54,075 bases of DNA from a virus, in the IMG/VR virus record IMGVR_UViG_3300027896_000056, positions 1-54,075 of that record; one strand, given 5' to 3'. A program made the position numbers and the translations under genes. Numbering within the stretch: position 1 is the stretch's first letter; each line of letters begins with the position of its first letter. Positions 6,847 to 14,580 of the stretch are shown here, in pieces. The notes beneath the pieces were generated by a model. It had not been told where the DNA came from and ran no database searches. It worked only from the letters and a program-made list of their open reading frames with translations.

Positions 6847-8415
6847 ATGTTCTTAAAAAAGTTATTTAGTTTTGCTACATTAACCTTATTAGTTGCTCTC
6901 ACTCTGAGTAGTATTGCGGCTTGGTATTCCGTATTAGGATTGACTGCGATCTTCGCCGCAGCCGTAATTCCAATCACGATCATGGGCGGATCGCTCGAAA
7001 TTGCCAAAGTTGTAACAACGGTATGGCTGCACAAATACTGGAATCGTGCTGGATGGAAGTTGAAGCTCTATCTTGTTCCCGCCGTAATCATGCTTGCATT
7101 CCTGACGAGCATGGGTATCTTTGGCTTTTTGTCTAAGGCTCACAGTGACCAATCGCTAGTAAGCGGTGACATTCAGGCCAAGATTTCAGTATACGATCAA
7201 AAGATTCAGACTGCTAAAGAAAATATCACCAGTGACCGCAAGGCTTTACAGCAAATGGACGCTGCGGTTGATCAGGTTATGGGGCGATCCACTGATGTAA
7301 GAGGTGCCCAGCAATCTACTAATATTCGCAAGTCACAGTCAAAAGAAAGAGCTAGACTTAACAAGGATATTGAAGATAATCAAACAATTATCTCTAAGCT
7401 GAATGACGAAGCTGCTCCTATTCGTGCCCAAGTGCGTAAGGTTGAAGCAGAGGTTGGTCCCGTCAAGTATATTGCTGCTTTTATCTATGGTGATAACCCT
7501 GACAATAATTTACTTGAACGTGCTGTTCGATGGGTAATCATTGTTATTGTATTTGTGTTTGATCCGCTAGCTCTTACTCTTGTTCTAGCTGCACAATCAA
7601 GTTATGAATGGCTTGATGAGGATTTGAATAAGCAAGAAGAAGAATTTGACGAAGACGATTTCAAGGAAAAGTTCTTTGATTCGAAGGGGAAGGTCGATCC
7701 TGATATTAATCTAGGATTTGATGATCCCGAAGAAGTAGTGCATGACAAATGCGGAACACCTGAATGCTGTGGACAATGCGATACTGCGGTAGATGACGAG
7801 TTCCTCGCAAAACTAAATGCCGTAAAACCTAAGGAGGTTGCCCATGATGTTTCAAATGATGTACAGTCAGATGATGTTGAATCAGATGCTTTGGTGGGAG
7901 AAGACCTACCAGAAACATCTGTTCCAGCCACAGATGAACCTGTTGAAGAACTGGAACCGAGTGAAGAGGGAACTGTCTCAGAACCTGAATCCATCGGAGA
8001 AGTAGAAATAGAGACTGAGGGCGTAACCATTCATGAAATGGAACATGGTTACGTTCAAGTTGATGGAAAACAGATGCATAAATCTGCATATTTGGGAATG
8101 CATCCTCGTCTCTTAGCATCACCAAATGACGAGAAAAGTGGCCCTGGATTTGGATCAATATTCCCTCAATTCGCAGCTAAAGGTGATGTCTTTGTACGAG
8201 TTGACACACTGCCAAACCGAGTTTACAAGTTCGACGGAGTTCGTTGGATCGAAATCAATAAAGACCTCTCCGATTCATATCTTTATGACGAAGAATATTT
8301 AAAGCATTTGGTTGCTAAGATTGAATCAGGCGAGTATGATGTCGAGCTACTTTCTGACAATGAACGCTCTCAAATCGAAGAATATCTTCAACGCACGACT
8401 AATACGGATAAATAA
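6847..8415 (+). CDS. large membrane protein with coiled coil and acidic C-terminal domain
   Basis: The 522-residue product has hydrophobic segments at about residues 5-50 and 75-97, a charged alpha-helical coiled-coil stretch at about 105-205, another membrane segment at about 225-252, and a very acidic linker (about 255-400). A more folded C-terminal region follows (YVQVDGKQMHKSAYLG, then VRVDTLPNRVYKFDGVRW). Similar proteins occur in T4-like marine phages, but I know no function. It may scaffold something at the inner membrane. It stands behind a late box and has no Shine-Dalgarno sequence. Confidence 0.65.
   Translation: MFLKKLFSFATLTLLVALTLSSIAAWYSVLGLTAIFAAAVIPITIMGGSLEIAKVVTTVWLHKYWNRAGWKLKLYLVPAVIMLAFLTSMGIFGFLSKAHSDQSLVSGDIQAKISVYDQKIQTAKENITSDRKALQQMDAAVDQVMGRSTDVRGAQQSTNIRKSQSKERARLNKDIEDNQTIISKLNDEAAPIRAQVRKVEAEVGPVKYIAAFIYGDNPDNNLLERAVRWVIIVIVFVFDPLALTLVLAAQSSYEWLDEDLNKQEEEFDEDDFKEKFFDSKGKVDPDINLGFDDPEEVVHDKCGTPECCGQCDTAVDDEFLAKLNAVKPKEVAHDVSNDVQSDDVESDALVGEDLPETSVPATDEPVEELEPSEEGTVSEPESIGEVEIETEGVTIHEMEHGYVQVDGKQMHKSAYLGMHPRLLASPNDEKSGPGFGSIFPQFAAKGDVFVRVDTLPNRVYKFDGVRWIEINKDLSDSYLYDEEYLKHLVAKIESGEYDVELLSDNERSQIEEYLQRTTNTDK
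8407..8414 (+). promoter_or_regulatory. late promoter box GATAAATA of clpX, leaderless arrangement
   Basis: The box overlaps the end of the upstream gene and ends six bases before the clpX ATG. There is no Shine-Dalgarno sequence, so the mRNA should start at or within a base or two of AUG. Confidence 0.6.
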
Positions 8416-8420
8416 TTTAT

Positions 8421-9620
8421 ATGTCTGACAAAAAATTACACCACTGCTCCTTCTGCGGGAAGCACAAGGATCAGGTTACCAAACTAATCGTCGGTGAAGA
8501 TGTTGCAATTTGTAGCATTTGTATTGATCTATGCAATGACCTTATCGATAAGGATCATGGCGCGGAAAAGGTCAAGCAACCAGAAGATATCAGCTTTGAT
8601 GCATATTCCATCAAGGAATACCTTGACCAGCATGTCATTGGTCAAAGTGCTGCCAAAGAGGTTTTAGCCGTTGCAATTTCCAATCACTACAAGCGTATCA
8701 ACCATCCACCTAAGGATTTGGAAATCCAAAAGGGAAACGTTCTTTTTGTCGGACCAACTGGGTCAGGTAAAACATTGCTCGCAAAAACAGTTGCGAAGTG
8801 CCTTAACGTTCCATTCGTAGTAGCAGATGCTACCAATCTTACCGAAGCAGGTTATGTAGGCGAAGACGTTGAATCCATGATTGCAATGCTTCTTGCCAAT
8901 GCCGACAACGATGTTTCTTTAGCTGAACGCGGTATCGTGTTTATCGATGAGATTGACAAGATTTCTCGCAAGAGCGAGAGTGCTAGTATTACTCGTGACG
9001 TATCAGGTGAGGGTGTCCAACAGGCATTGCTTAAGCTGGTAGAAGGTGCCAAAATCCGCGTGAGCCCTGTTGGTAAGCGCAAGCATCCTCAGGCTGAAAA
9101 CATTGAGGTTGATACTAAGAATATTCTATTCATCGCCGGCGGCGCGTTCGTTGGACTTGACAATATTATCAAGGGTCGAACAGATGGAAGTTCGATTGGA
9201 TTTGGTTCTACTATTCGTTCAAAGAATGAAACTGCTGATTTGAAGCTAGTTACCCCAGACGATCTTACCCGTTTTGGTATGATTCCAGAGTTTATCGGAC
9301 GCTTTACAACTACCATCACTCTTGAGGAACTAACACTCAAACAGCTAGTAGAAGTGCTACTCAACATTAAGAATAGCTTCATTGATCAATACAAGTATCT
9401 CTTTGAACTTGATGGAATTAAGCTGACATTCACTGATGAGGCTATTCACAAGATTGCACAGAATTGCATCGACCTTAAGACAGGTGCGCGTGGTCTGCAC
9501 ACTGAAATTGAACGTGTGTTGATGCCACACATGTTCCACATTCGCAAGTACAAGGAAAACGATATTGTGGAATTGGTAATCGACACTGATTTGATTGAAA
9601 AGCCCAAAGCACTTATTTGA
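8421..9620 (+). CDS. clpX: ClpX, ATPase subunit of the ClpXP protease
   Basis: This AAA+ unfoldase feeds proteins to ClpP. The full 399-residue architecture is present: N-terminal zinc domain with C9, C12, C31 and C34; Walker A GPTGSGKT (111-118); pore loop GYVG (144-147); Walker B VFIDEID (173-179); RKH loop (220-222); IGF loop for docking ClpP (259-261); and the GARG sensor-2 region. All functional loops are intact, so it should be active and able to bind ClpP, either the phage one at 12399 or the host's. It may redirect degradation towards host regulators, or protect phage proteins; this is inference. Confidence 0.97.
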   Translation: MSDKKLHHCSFCGKHKDQVTKLIVGEDVAICSICIDLCNDLIDKDHGAEKVKQPEDISFDAYSIKEYLDQHVIGQSAAKEVLAVAISNHYKRINHPPKDLEIQKGNVLFVGPTGSGKTLLAKTVAKCLNVPFVVADATNLTEAGYVGEDVESMIAMLLANADNDVSLAERGIVFIDEIDKISRKSESASITRDVSGEGVQQALLKLVEGAKIRVSPVGKRKHPQAENIEVDTKNILFIAGGAFVGLDNIIKGRTDGSSIGFGSTIRSKNETADLKLVTPDDLTRFGMIPEFIGRFTTTITLEELTLKQLVEVLLNIKNSFIDQYKYLFELDGIKLTFTDEAIHKIAQNCIDLKTGARGLHTEIERVLMPHMFHIRKYKENDIVELVIDTDLIEKPKALI

Positions 9621-9654
9621 CCAAAATACTAGAAGTTTTTGCGAAAAAGTAGTA

Positions 9655-9692
9655 TATAAGTATTGTTGTAGATGCTTGATAGGTCTACAACA
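9655..9692 (+). promoter_or_regulatory. late-type box TATAAGTA followed by a 9-bp leader hairpin (hsp20)
   Basis: TATAAGTA (9655-9662) differs from the late box by one base. Immediately after it, TGTTGTAGA (9664-9672) pairs perfectly with TCTACAACA (9684-9692) across an 11-base loop. The transcript would begin at or inside the hairpin. The AAAAGGAG site comes 14 bases after the hairpin. Confidence 0.6.
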
Positions 9693-9720
9693 TTAGTCTT
9701 GCTTAAAAGGAGATAAAAAC

Positions 9721-10173
9721 ATGACTAGAGAACTAACCCTTCGTTCCCTCGATATTCCAGCAATTCACAAGTTTGGTATCGGATTTGATTCACTATTTGA
9801 TGAACTTATGCGTAACAACGCGCAACAGGCAACGAACTACCCACCTTACAATATCGTAAAGCACGATGATGACAACTTCATCATTGAACTCGCCGTTGCC
9901 GGTTTCAACGAAGGCGATATTCACATTACATTGGAAAAGAATCTTCTCACTATTAAGGGTGAGCAGACACAATCTCTTGACGAACTCGAAAAGGAGGTTG
10001 AATACCTGCATCGTGGCATTTCGGCTCGCAGCTTCACACGTACCTTTACACTTGCCGATCACGTGGAAGTGTCAAAGGCACATGCAAAGAACGGCATACT
10101 CAGCATTGAACTTGAACGCAAGGTTCCTGAGGAACAGAAGCCAAAAAGTATTGCAATCTCATACAAAAAGTGA
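9721..10173 (+). CDS. hsp20: small heat-shock protein of the Hsp20/alpha-crystallin family
   Basis: This ATP-independent holdase chaperone keeps unfolding proteins soluble. The 150-residue protein has an IbpA-like layout: a short N-terminal arm, an alpha-crystallin domain from about residue 45 to 138 ending in the conserved A-x-x-x-N-G-I-L motif (AHAKNGILSIELE), and a C-terminal IAI (I-x-I) motif for oligomer contacts. Hsp20 is a common gene of T4-like marine phages. A strong AAAAGGAG site supports the ATG. It sits between clpX and clpS, forming a proteostasis block. Confidence 0.95.
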   Translation: MTRELTLRSLDIPAIHKFGIGFDSLFDELMRNNAQQATNYPPYNIVKHDDDNFIIELAVAGFNEGDIHITLEKNLLTIKGEQTQSLDELEKEVEYLHRGISARSFTRTFTLADHVEVSKAHAKNGILSIELERKVPEEQKPKSIAISYKK

Positions 10174-10214
10174 TATAAATAAAATCATGCTTGCGGGTAA
10201 TGGTGCCCGCAAGC
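10174..10214 (+). promoter_or_regulatory. consensus late promoter TATAAATA plus leader hairpin (clpS)
   Basis: The exact T4 late box lies at 10174-10181, overlapping the end of hsp20. A perfect 9-bp stem GCTTGCGGG/CCCGCAAGC (10189-10197, 10206-10214) with an 8-base loop begins where transcription should start. It could instead be an hsp20 terminator, but no T-run follows. Confidence 0.7.
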
Positions 10215-10235
10215 ACCCTTTCAAGGATTAATAAA

Positions 10236-10541
10236 ATGGCAAATGCAGAACCAACTAGTAAGATCAAGCCCAATCTCGCGCTTAAGGAACCACCGTTGTA
10301 CAAGGTCATCTATATGGATGACGATCATACTTCGATGGAGTTCGTAGTTAGGTCTCTGATTGAATACTTCAATTACAACCCGGACACCGCAACTCAGATC
10401 ACGGTCGATGTTCATGAACACGGCAGTGCGGTCGTCGCTGTTCTTCCATACGAAATCGCAGAACAACGCGGGATAGAGGTTACTCTTGACGCTCGCGCAC
10501 ACAACTTTCCCTTGCAAGTTAAAGTTGAGGCGGACGATTAA
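10236..10541 (+). CDS. clpS: ClpS, N-end-rule adaptor
   Basis: ClpS delivers proteins with bulky N-terminal residues to ClpA. The 101-residue protein is full length: a flexible N-terminal tail, then YKVIYMDDDHTSMEFVV matching the ClpS substrate pocket (usual form NDDYTPMEFV), and the conserved VHEHGSAVVAVLPYEIAEQ half. The usual Tyr after DD is His here. ATG at 10236 is preferred over the upstream in-frame start because AAGGA precedes it and the tail length fits. No phage ClpA is seen, so it would act on host ClpAP. Its 3' end overlaps an antisense homing endonuclease by 23 bases. Confidence 0.93.
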   Translation: MANAEPTSKIKPNLALKEPPLYKVIYMDDDHTSMEFVVRSLIEYFNYNPDTATQITVDVHEHGSAVVAVLPYEIAEQRGIEVTLDARAHNFPLQVKVEADD

Positions 10542-11154
10542 TTCGGGAACGAGTAACTCGGCCACGGTGCCATCCGATAGGAATATCGGTAGCACCGTGG
10601 ACCCGTCTACTTTCAATTCCATTTGTAATCCAAATCATAGCACTAAATGCCTTGCTTTTTGCAAGATTGTGTTCCGGTGAATGTTTTCTACCCTTCATAG
10701 CCCTGCTATGATTTAGATTTTGTTCAATAGAATGCGGTTTTCCTCTACATCTATCTCCTATTGCCCTACATTGTTCGGGCGTTCGTTTGATTCCTTTACT
10801 ATATTGATTTCCGAATTTAGAAATCGCTATTTTGGCTCTAGTTTCGTTAGATCGGATCGCCCCGGAAGCCCCGTCACCTCCGTCTGTCTCATTACGCAAA
10901 ATTCCGGTATTATTGTCTTTGCGACCATACCAGTTAATACATCGTCTTTCTAATGCTAGAGACCATAACTCAGTTAGCTCTGCGGCTATGATTAGTATGT
11001 AAGAATGATCACGCGGTGGTCTTATTTCATGTTTCATTTTTGTCCATGCGCGTTTATCTTTTCCTTTACCTATATAGTAAGGAGTACCATTTTTACGCAG
11101 ATAGGCATATACATAGAAACCTGATGGCGGGTTTGTTTTTGAGTAAATATTCAT
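10519..11154 (-). CDS. GIY-YIG homing endonuclease 1
   Basis: This is a site-specific nuclease that promotes its own spread. The N-terminal catalytic domain carries the GIY-YIG motifs in the form FYVYAYLR ... PYYIGKG (residues about 13-30) with the downstream Arg/Glu region (WSLALERRCINWYGRK). The middle has NUMOD-like basic repeats (KFGNQYSKGIKRTPE, KGRKHSPEH). The end MIWITNGIESRR ... IPIGWHRGR is a DNA-binding tail shared with the copy at 49268. The first 35 residues closely match the copy at 41870. It is inserted between clpS and the 11233 gene and overlaps clpS tail to tail. Confidence 0.88.
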   Translation of the reverse strand: MNIYSKTNPPSGFYVYAYLRKNGTPYYIGKGKDKRAWTKMKHEIRPPRDHSYILIIAAELTELWSLALERRCINWYGRKDNNTGILRNETDGGDGASGAIRSNETRAKIAISKFGNQYSKGIKRTPEQCRAIGDRCRGKPHSIEQNLNHSRAMKGRKHSPEHNLAKSKAFSAMIWITNGIESRRVHGATDIPIGWHRGRVTRSRINRPPQL

Positions 11155-11179
11155 ACTGATGCTCCTTCAAAGCGTTAGA

Positions 11180-11228
11180 GTAGTTGGGGATTGCTGTCCC
11201 GCGAACTACATTTTTATTTATTGTAGTT
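11180..11228 (-). promoter_or_regulatory. late promoter in an inverted repeat plus conserved leader hairpin of endonuclease 1
   Basis: On the minus strand, AATAAATA (11222-11215) is flanked by AACTACA/TGTAGTT. The right arm is reused as the first strand of a second hairpin (11209-11180): GTAGTT, CGC, GGGA, a six-base loop, TCCC, C, AACTAC. The two hairpins exclude one another. The second one recurs with compensatory changes before the endonuclease at 41870. Confidence 0.7.
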
Positions 11229-11232
11229 GTAA

Positions 11233-11934
11233 TCAAATTGATATAGTGATTCGTTTAGGCCAATAAGGCTTTTGGTGTAGATACGGATTGTTTATAAAAT
11301 TGATGTTTTCAGACATAGTATCAGCACCCTTTTCGTAAGTACCAAATACCCAGTGCGTCACTTTATGCTCAGTATCATTAGCTAAAGTGGCGCACAACGG
11401 TACTTGATCATCTGATATTATAGGTCTTTCCCCAAAGTATAATTCATTCTTGGGAACAGCATTAGATACTACTATAATGTTCTTGACATCTAAATGTCTC
11501 TGTAGTTTACCCAATGCTAGATAAAGATAGTTGAAATCATCATGTCTTGATGCAGTTTCGAATAGACGCTGAGTGGTAAATGTGTCGCCCGCATTGCTCC
11601 AACCGTTTATTCCTACAATGGCAATTCCATCGACTATGGCAACGTGTTGATGCAATAAACACACATTTTTTATATTTGATACGATTGAAATAATTTCTTC
11701 GGTTCTGATTGAAATGCTATCAGTTGTCTCGTATTCTAGGATTCCTGGAATATAGAACACACCTTGATAATGCTTACCAAGATGAGCTAGAGTTTGATAC
11801 AATGTTCTTAAATCTGAACTGATATTTCCTGCAACTATACAATAAAGGCTAGTTGCCTTGTTTTCCCAGTTGAAGCTCTCATCGGGCGATAAAAAGAGGT
11901 CACTGATGTAATCGAAACCGACTTCGTTTTGCAT
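11233..11934 (-). CDS. calcineurin-like phosphoesterase fold with lost metal ligands
   Basis: The 233-residue protein follows the order of metallophosphoesterase motifs, but each has lost its ligands: GNIS where GD(I/V) is expected, GILE for GNHE, SNAVP for GHHAP and GTYE for GHxH. Beta strands around them are kept (CIVAG, GVFYIPG, AIVGINGW, WVFGTYE). Compare the intact paralogue at 28046. It is therefore probably a non-catalytic binding or structural protein. It is co-directional with the 11940 gene and starts six bases after that gene's stop. Confidence 0.6.
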   Translation of the reverse strand: MQNEVGFDYISDLFLSPDESFNWENKATSLYCIVAGNISSDLRTLYQTLAHLGKHYQGVFYIPGILEYETTDSISIRTEEIISIVSNIKNVCLLHQHVAIVDGIAIVGINGWSNAGDTFTTQRLFETASRHDDFNYLYLALGKLQRHLDVKNIIVVSNAVPKNELYFGERPIISDDQVPLCATLANDTEHKVTHWVFGTYEKGADTMSENINFINNPYLHQKPYWPKRITISI

Positions 11935-11939
11935 TTATT

Positions 11940-12251
11940 TTATTTTGCTACGTTTAACTTTGGCTTACGAGATGCACGTGGCTTTTTGACTGGTGCTTCG
12001 ACTTCCTTAGCTACTTCTTCAACTGCTACTTCTGCTTTCTTGGCAGCTTTCTTAGCAACTGATTTAGTAGTCTTTGCGGCGACCTCAGCTACAGTCACAG
12101 CTTCTTCGGTAGCAACTTCAACCTTATCAACCACTGCACTTGTTGTAGTTTCGGCAGTTTCAACGACCTTAGTTACAACCTTTGCAGAGTTTGTTTTTTT
12201 GTATGCGACATATACCAAAAGAAGCAATGCAGCGATAATTAGAATTTCCAT
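11940..12251 (-). CDS. membrane-anchored Lys/Ala/Val-rich protein with H1-like tail
   Basis: The 103-residue protein has an N-terminal helix (residues 2-17) followed by low-complexity sequence of Ala, Val, Glu, Lys and Thr that becomes strongly basic at the end (KKPRASRKPKLNVAK). The composition resembles histone-H1-type tails. This suggests a membrane-tethered, extended, possibly DNA-binding protein, which is inference. The opposite strand is also open because of the biased composition. Confidence 0.6.
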   Translation of the reverse strand: MEILIIAALLLLVYVAYKKTNSAKVVTKVVETAETTTSAVVDKVEVATEEAVTVAEVAAKTTKSVAKKAAKKAEVAVEEVAKEVEAPVKKPRASRKPKLNVAK

Positions 12252-12260
12252 ATAAGTCTC

Positions 12261-12292
12261 CTATAGGTTTGGATTTTCCTATAGTATTTATG
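12261..12292 (-). promoter_or_regulatory. late promoter CATAAATA with abutting hairpin (12251 gene)
   Basis: On the minus strand CATAAATA (12292-12285) is followed at once by CTATAGG, a 10-base loop and CCTATAG. The Shine-Dalgarno AGGAG shares bases with the end of the second arm. Read-through RNA could mask it; RNA started at the late site would lack most of the first arm. Confidence 0.6.
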
Positions 12293-12340
12293 AACCCGTT
12301 TTACGCAAACAATAAATCTATAATTTGGTTACCAAATATG

Positions 12341-12369
12341 TTGCATTACATCAAACTCTCGTGTAGTGT
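12341..12369 (+). promoter_or_regulatory. probable early promoter of clpP, TTGCAT-17-TAGTGT
   Basis: The match is weaker than for the other early promoters but has the same 17-base spacing and lies 30 bases before the clpP start. Confidence 0.4.
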
Positions 12370-12398
12370 GATTTTCTCACTTAACTAAAGGATTTTAA

Positions 12399-13019
12399 AT
12401 GAGTCTCGTACCTATCGTTATTGAACAGACCTCTCGCGGTGAGCGGTCGTATGACATCTACTCCCGACTGCTTAGGGATCGTGTGATCCTTCTAGAAGGC
12501 GAAGTGCATGATCAGATGGCCAATCTTATCGTTGCACAGTTGCTTTTCCTCGAATCGGAAGATCCTGATGCTGATATTTCGCTTTATATCAACTCGCCGG
12601 GTGGTTCAGTAACTGCTGGACTTGCTATCTATGATACTATGAATTTCATTAGGCCCGATGTTTCTACTATTGTTATGGGCCAGGCTTGTTCGATGGGATC
12701 GTTTCTTGCAATGGCAGGGACGCCCGGCAAGCGAATCGTTCTTCCGCAGTCTCGCACTATGATTCACCGAGTCAGTTCTGGTACTCGCGGTACAAAGGGT
12801 TCGGTTCACGTTCAGGAACTCGAATTTGAAGACGCTCGGCGTCATCTGGAGGAATCCAAGAAGATCAATGAGCGCCTGACTCAGTTGTATGTTGAGCATA
12901 ACACTGCCGGCAAGACCTATGAGGAACTGTTTGAAACTATGAAGTTTGACACGTTCCTGTCTGCTTCCGAAGCCGTCGAATACGGTCTTGCAGACAAAAT
13001 CGTAGCAAAGCGTCCTTGA
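12399..13019 (+). CDS. clpP: ClpP, proteolytic subunit
   Basis: This serine peptidase forms the double-heptamer chamber that partners ClpX. The 206-residue length and the motifs are typical of ClpP. Catalytic S98 lies in [10 protein letters not shown]123 in TMIHRVSSG and D184 in MKFDTFLSA, and the [12 protein letters not shown] segment forms the oxyanion strand. A Cys stands before Ser98 where Ala is usual. No long propeptide is present. With clpX and clpS in the same region, the phage could build its own ClpXP. Confidence 0.96.
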   Translation: MSLVPIVIEQTSRGERSYDIYSRLLRDRVILLEGEVHDQMANLIVAQLLFLESEDPDADISLYINSPGGSVTAGLAIYDTMNFIRPDVSTIVMGQACSMGSFLAMAGTPGKRIVLPQSRTMIHRVSSGTRGTKGSVHVQELEFEDARRHLEESKKINERLTQLYVEHNTAGKTYEELFETMKFDTFLSASEAVEYGLADKIVAKRP

Positions 13020-13022
13020 TGG

Positions 13023-13051
13023 TTGACATTGCTACTTCAATGTAGTAATGT
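13023..13051 (+). promoter_or_regulatory. early promoter TTGACA-17-TAATGT with internal inverted repeat
   Basis: The arms ACATTGCTAC (13026-13035) and GTAGTAATGT (13042-13051) pair except for one G-T and overlap both promoter boxes. The expected start point falls on the A of the ATG at 13058, a leaderless arrangement. Confidence 0.65.
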
Positions 13052-13057
13052 CGGCTC

Positions 13058-13579
13058 ATGTATACGATAGCTGAACATCTTAAAGGTCGTCACGTTGACC
13101 TCAATCTTCATCGTCCTATGATTGATGAAGTTGAGCGAGTGGCGACCTTTTACCTGTATGATCTTACTGGTCGTGCAGTTGGCTATCATCAATATCGCCC
13201 AGAAGGCGAAAAGAAACTACCCAACGATTTCAAGAGTGGCAAATACTTCACTTGGCGTAAGGGTTATGCTCCATGGGGAGTAGAAAGCCTTTCGCTGACT
13301 CCGTATGTAGTTTTTCTTACCGAAGGTATCTTTGACGCTGCCCGGCTGACAGAGCGCGGGTATAGCGCACTTGCAACGCTTTCTAACGATCCGCAATCAG
13401 ACTTTAAAAACTGGTTGCGTTTTCTTGGTCGTCGTGTTGTTGCGGTATGTGATAACGATAATGCAGGTCGTCGCCTTGCTAAGTTTGGTGACGTTGCCTT
13501 GTTTACTGAGGATAAGGACCTCGGTGATTCGTCTGACGAATATGTTGATTGGCTATTGAAGGAGTATGGAAATGCGTGA
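13058..13579 (+). CDS. Toprim-domain protein
   Basis: The Toprim metal-binding motifs are plain: FLTEGIFDAARL with E89, and VVAVCDNDNAGRRLA with D132 and D134. These serve primases, topoisomerases and OLD-type nucleases. At 173 residues it has room for only the Toprim core and an N-terminal beta-rich region (residues 25-75). No primase zinc finger or helicase domain is present. A DNA or RNA phosphotransfer or nuclease role in replication is likely, but the exact activity cannot be told. Confidence 0.8.
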   Translation: MYTIAEHLKGRHVDLNLHRPMIDEVERVATFYLYDLTGRAVGYHQYRPEGEKKLPNDFKSGKYFTWRKGYAPWGVESLSLTPYVVFLTEGIFDAARLTERGYSALATLSNDPQSDFKNWLRFLGRRVVAVCDNDNAGRRLAKFGDVALFTEDKDLGDSSDEYVDWLLKEYGNA

Positions 13580-13799
13580 TGTCAAGGAATATACGCATTC
13601 GGTCAGTGTAATCCTGGTTGAGAACATGAACCTCTTTGAGCGTGGCCATATCACTAAAGATCAGTTGCTTACTCTCATTGATAGTCTGGAACAGATTAGT
13701 ATCAATGAACAGCAGCGAAAGTTCTTTGGTGCATATCGGAAGCTTGTTGACAAAGTTGAAAACGCAGCGAAGGGATTTGAAGATGCGTCTGTGGGATAA
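13572..13799 (+). CDS. small helical protein (75 residues)
   Basis: ATG at 13572 is preferred to the ATG at 13566, since GGAG then stands seven bases upstream. It overlaps the Toprim gene by eight bases. The sequence is almost wholly amphipathic helix (ITKDQLLTLIDSLEQISINE). The function is unknown. Confidence 0.55.
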   Translation: MRDVKEYTHSVSVILVENMNLFERGHITKDQLLTLIDSLEQISINEQQRKFFGAYRKLVDKVENAAKGFEDASVG

Positions 13800-14013
13800 C
13801 GAATCTAATCTTTGGCTATCGACTCCTGAGGAATTCACCGAAGTTCCTGACGGAACAGTATTGCTTAGTGTTAGCGATGATACCAGGGTCAAGGGTAAAG
13901 ACTACATTGATGATGACACACGAGGTGGTTGTATTGCATATGGTCTTACTCCCGCTATGGCAGAATCTCAAGGATTGATGCCTCAGTTTATCATTTGGAA
14001 ACTGAGAAGCTAA
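13783..14013 (+). CDS. small acidic conserved phage protein (76 residues)
   Basis: ATG at 13783 has AAGGGA upstream and lies inside the end of the previous gene. The sequence is beta-rich, with a VPDGTVLLSV stretch and a DDDTRGGCIAYGL segment. No domain is recognised. The stop overlaps the next start (TAATG). Confidence 0.55.
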   Translation: MRLWDNESNLWLSTPEEFTEVPDGTVLLSVSDDTRVKGKDYIDDDTRGGCIAYGLTPAMAESQGLMPQFIIWKLRS

Positions 14014-14228
14014 TGGCTAAAACCATTAACTTTGGAAGGGTGCCCGGAGAAAAAGACCTTGAATGGTTTGCGAAGAACATTGGACCTCGCAACCATTATA
14101 CAAAGTATAGCATCGGTGGTGAAGGGTGGTGCTTTACCTATGAGCAAGACAACCCGTGGTCCAAACAAGATTGGAACCTGACAGTTGACGATGAAAAGAT
14201 GCTGACATATTATTTGCTGACTCATTGA
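14013..14228 (+). CDS. distant array-type mini-protein (71 residues)
   Basis: The start is within a TAATG overlap. The protein ends DDEKMLTYYLLTH, with the acidic-hydrophobic-LL core of the mini-gene array at 1652 but without the aromatic-Ser end. The body is unlike the others. Confidence 0.55.
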   Translation: MAKTINFGRVPGEKDLEWFAKNIGPRNHYTKYSIGGEGWCFTYEQDNPWSKQDWNLTVDDEKMLTYYLLTH

Positions 14229-14236
14229 TTTTTTGG

Positions 14237-14272
14237 TTGACACTGGAGTTCTTATACACTATTGAAGAACTC
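14237..14272 (+). promoter_or_regulatory. early promoter TTGACA-17-TATTGA with inverted repeat across the -10
   Basis: GAGTTCTT (14246-14253) and AAGAACTC (14265-14272) form an 8-bp inverted repeat with the -10 box (14260-14265) between and overlapping the arms. The layout matches the promoter at 17842, but the arm sequence differs. Confidence 0.65.
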
Positions 14273-14290
14273 ACAACAACGGAGGTTATC

Positions 14291-14506
14291 ATGCAAACGG
14301 AAACTCTTAAGTACGATTATCGTCACGGTGGTCCCTATGATCGCGGCTCTGCTGACAGCTATTATCGTCGCCAGTTTAATCCCCACTATTATGTCGGTGC
14401 TACCTATAGCAGCGAACTTGTGGAAAAGGATCGGATGACTGACGAGGAAATCGCAGCGTATACGGCTGGCTATGATGAAAACGATGATTTCAAAGATTGG
14501 GGATAA
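14291..14506 (+). CDS. conserved phage protein, HGGPYDRGSAD family (71 residues)
   Basis: The ATG at 14291 has GGAGG eight bases upstream. The motif GGPYDRGSADSYYRR and the acidic end YTAGYDENDDF are familiar from small proteins of many tailed phages. No function is known to me. Confidence 0.65.
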   Translation: MQTETLKYDYRHGGPYDRGSADSYYRRQFNPHYYVGATYSSELVEKDRMTDEEIAAYTAGYDENDDFKDWG

Positions 14507-14507
14507 C

Positions 14508-14579
14508 ATGAGCAACTGGCTTTATCTCGCAGGGAGTGCCTGCTTCGCACTCGGCACTATTCTCAACATGTTGAAGTGA
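14508..14579 (+). CDS. 23-residue membrane peptide
   Basis: A very short frame begins one base after the previous stop and encodes one hydrophobic helix (NWLYLAGSACFALGTILNML). Its position between two tightly packed genes supports it, but so short a frame could be chance. Confidence 0.4.
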   Translation: MSNWLYLAGSACFALGTILNMLK

Positions 14580-14580
14580 T

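Noticed and set aside
7602-8030. A 142-codon Ser-rich minus-strand frame
   Set aside because: It is antisense to the acidic linker of the 522-residue membrane protein, whose Glu/Asp codons read as Ser on the other strand.
9664-9692. CIRCE or ROSE heat-shock control element before hsp20
   Set aside because: The inverted repeat does not match the CIRCE consensus, and the U-U-G-C type pairing of ROSE elements with the ribosome site is not seen; it is kept only as a leader hairpin.
11929-12255. A 108-codon plus-strand frame opposite the Lys/Ala-rich gene
   Set aside because: It is a by-product of the repetitive composition; the minus-strand frame has promoter, ribosome site and membrane helix.
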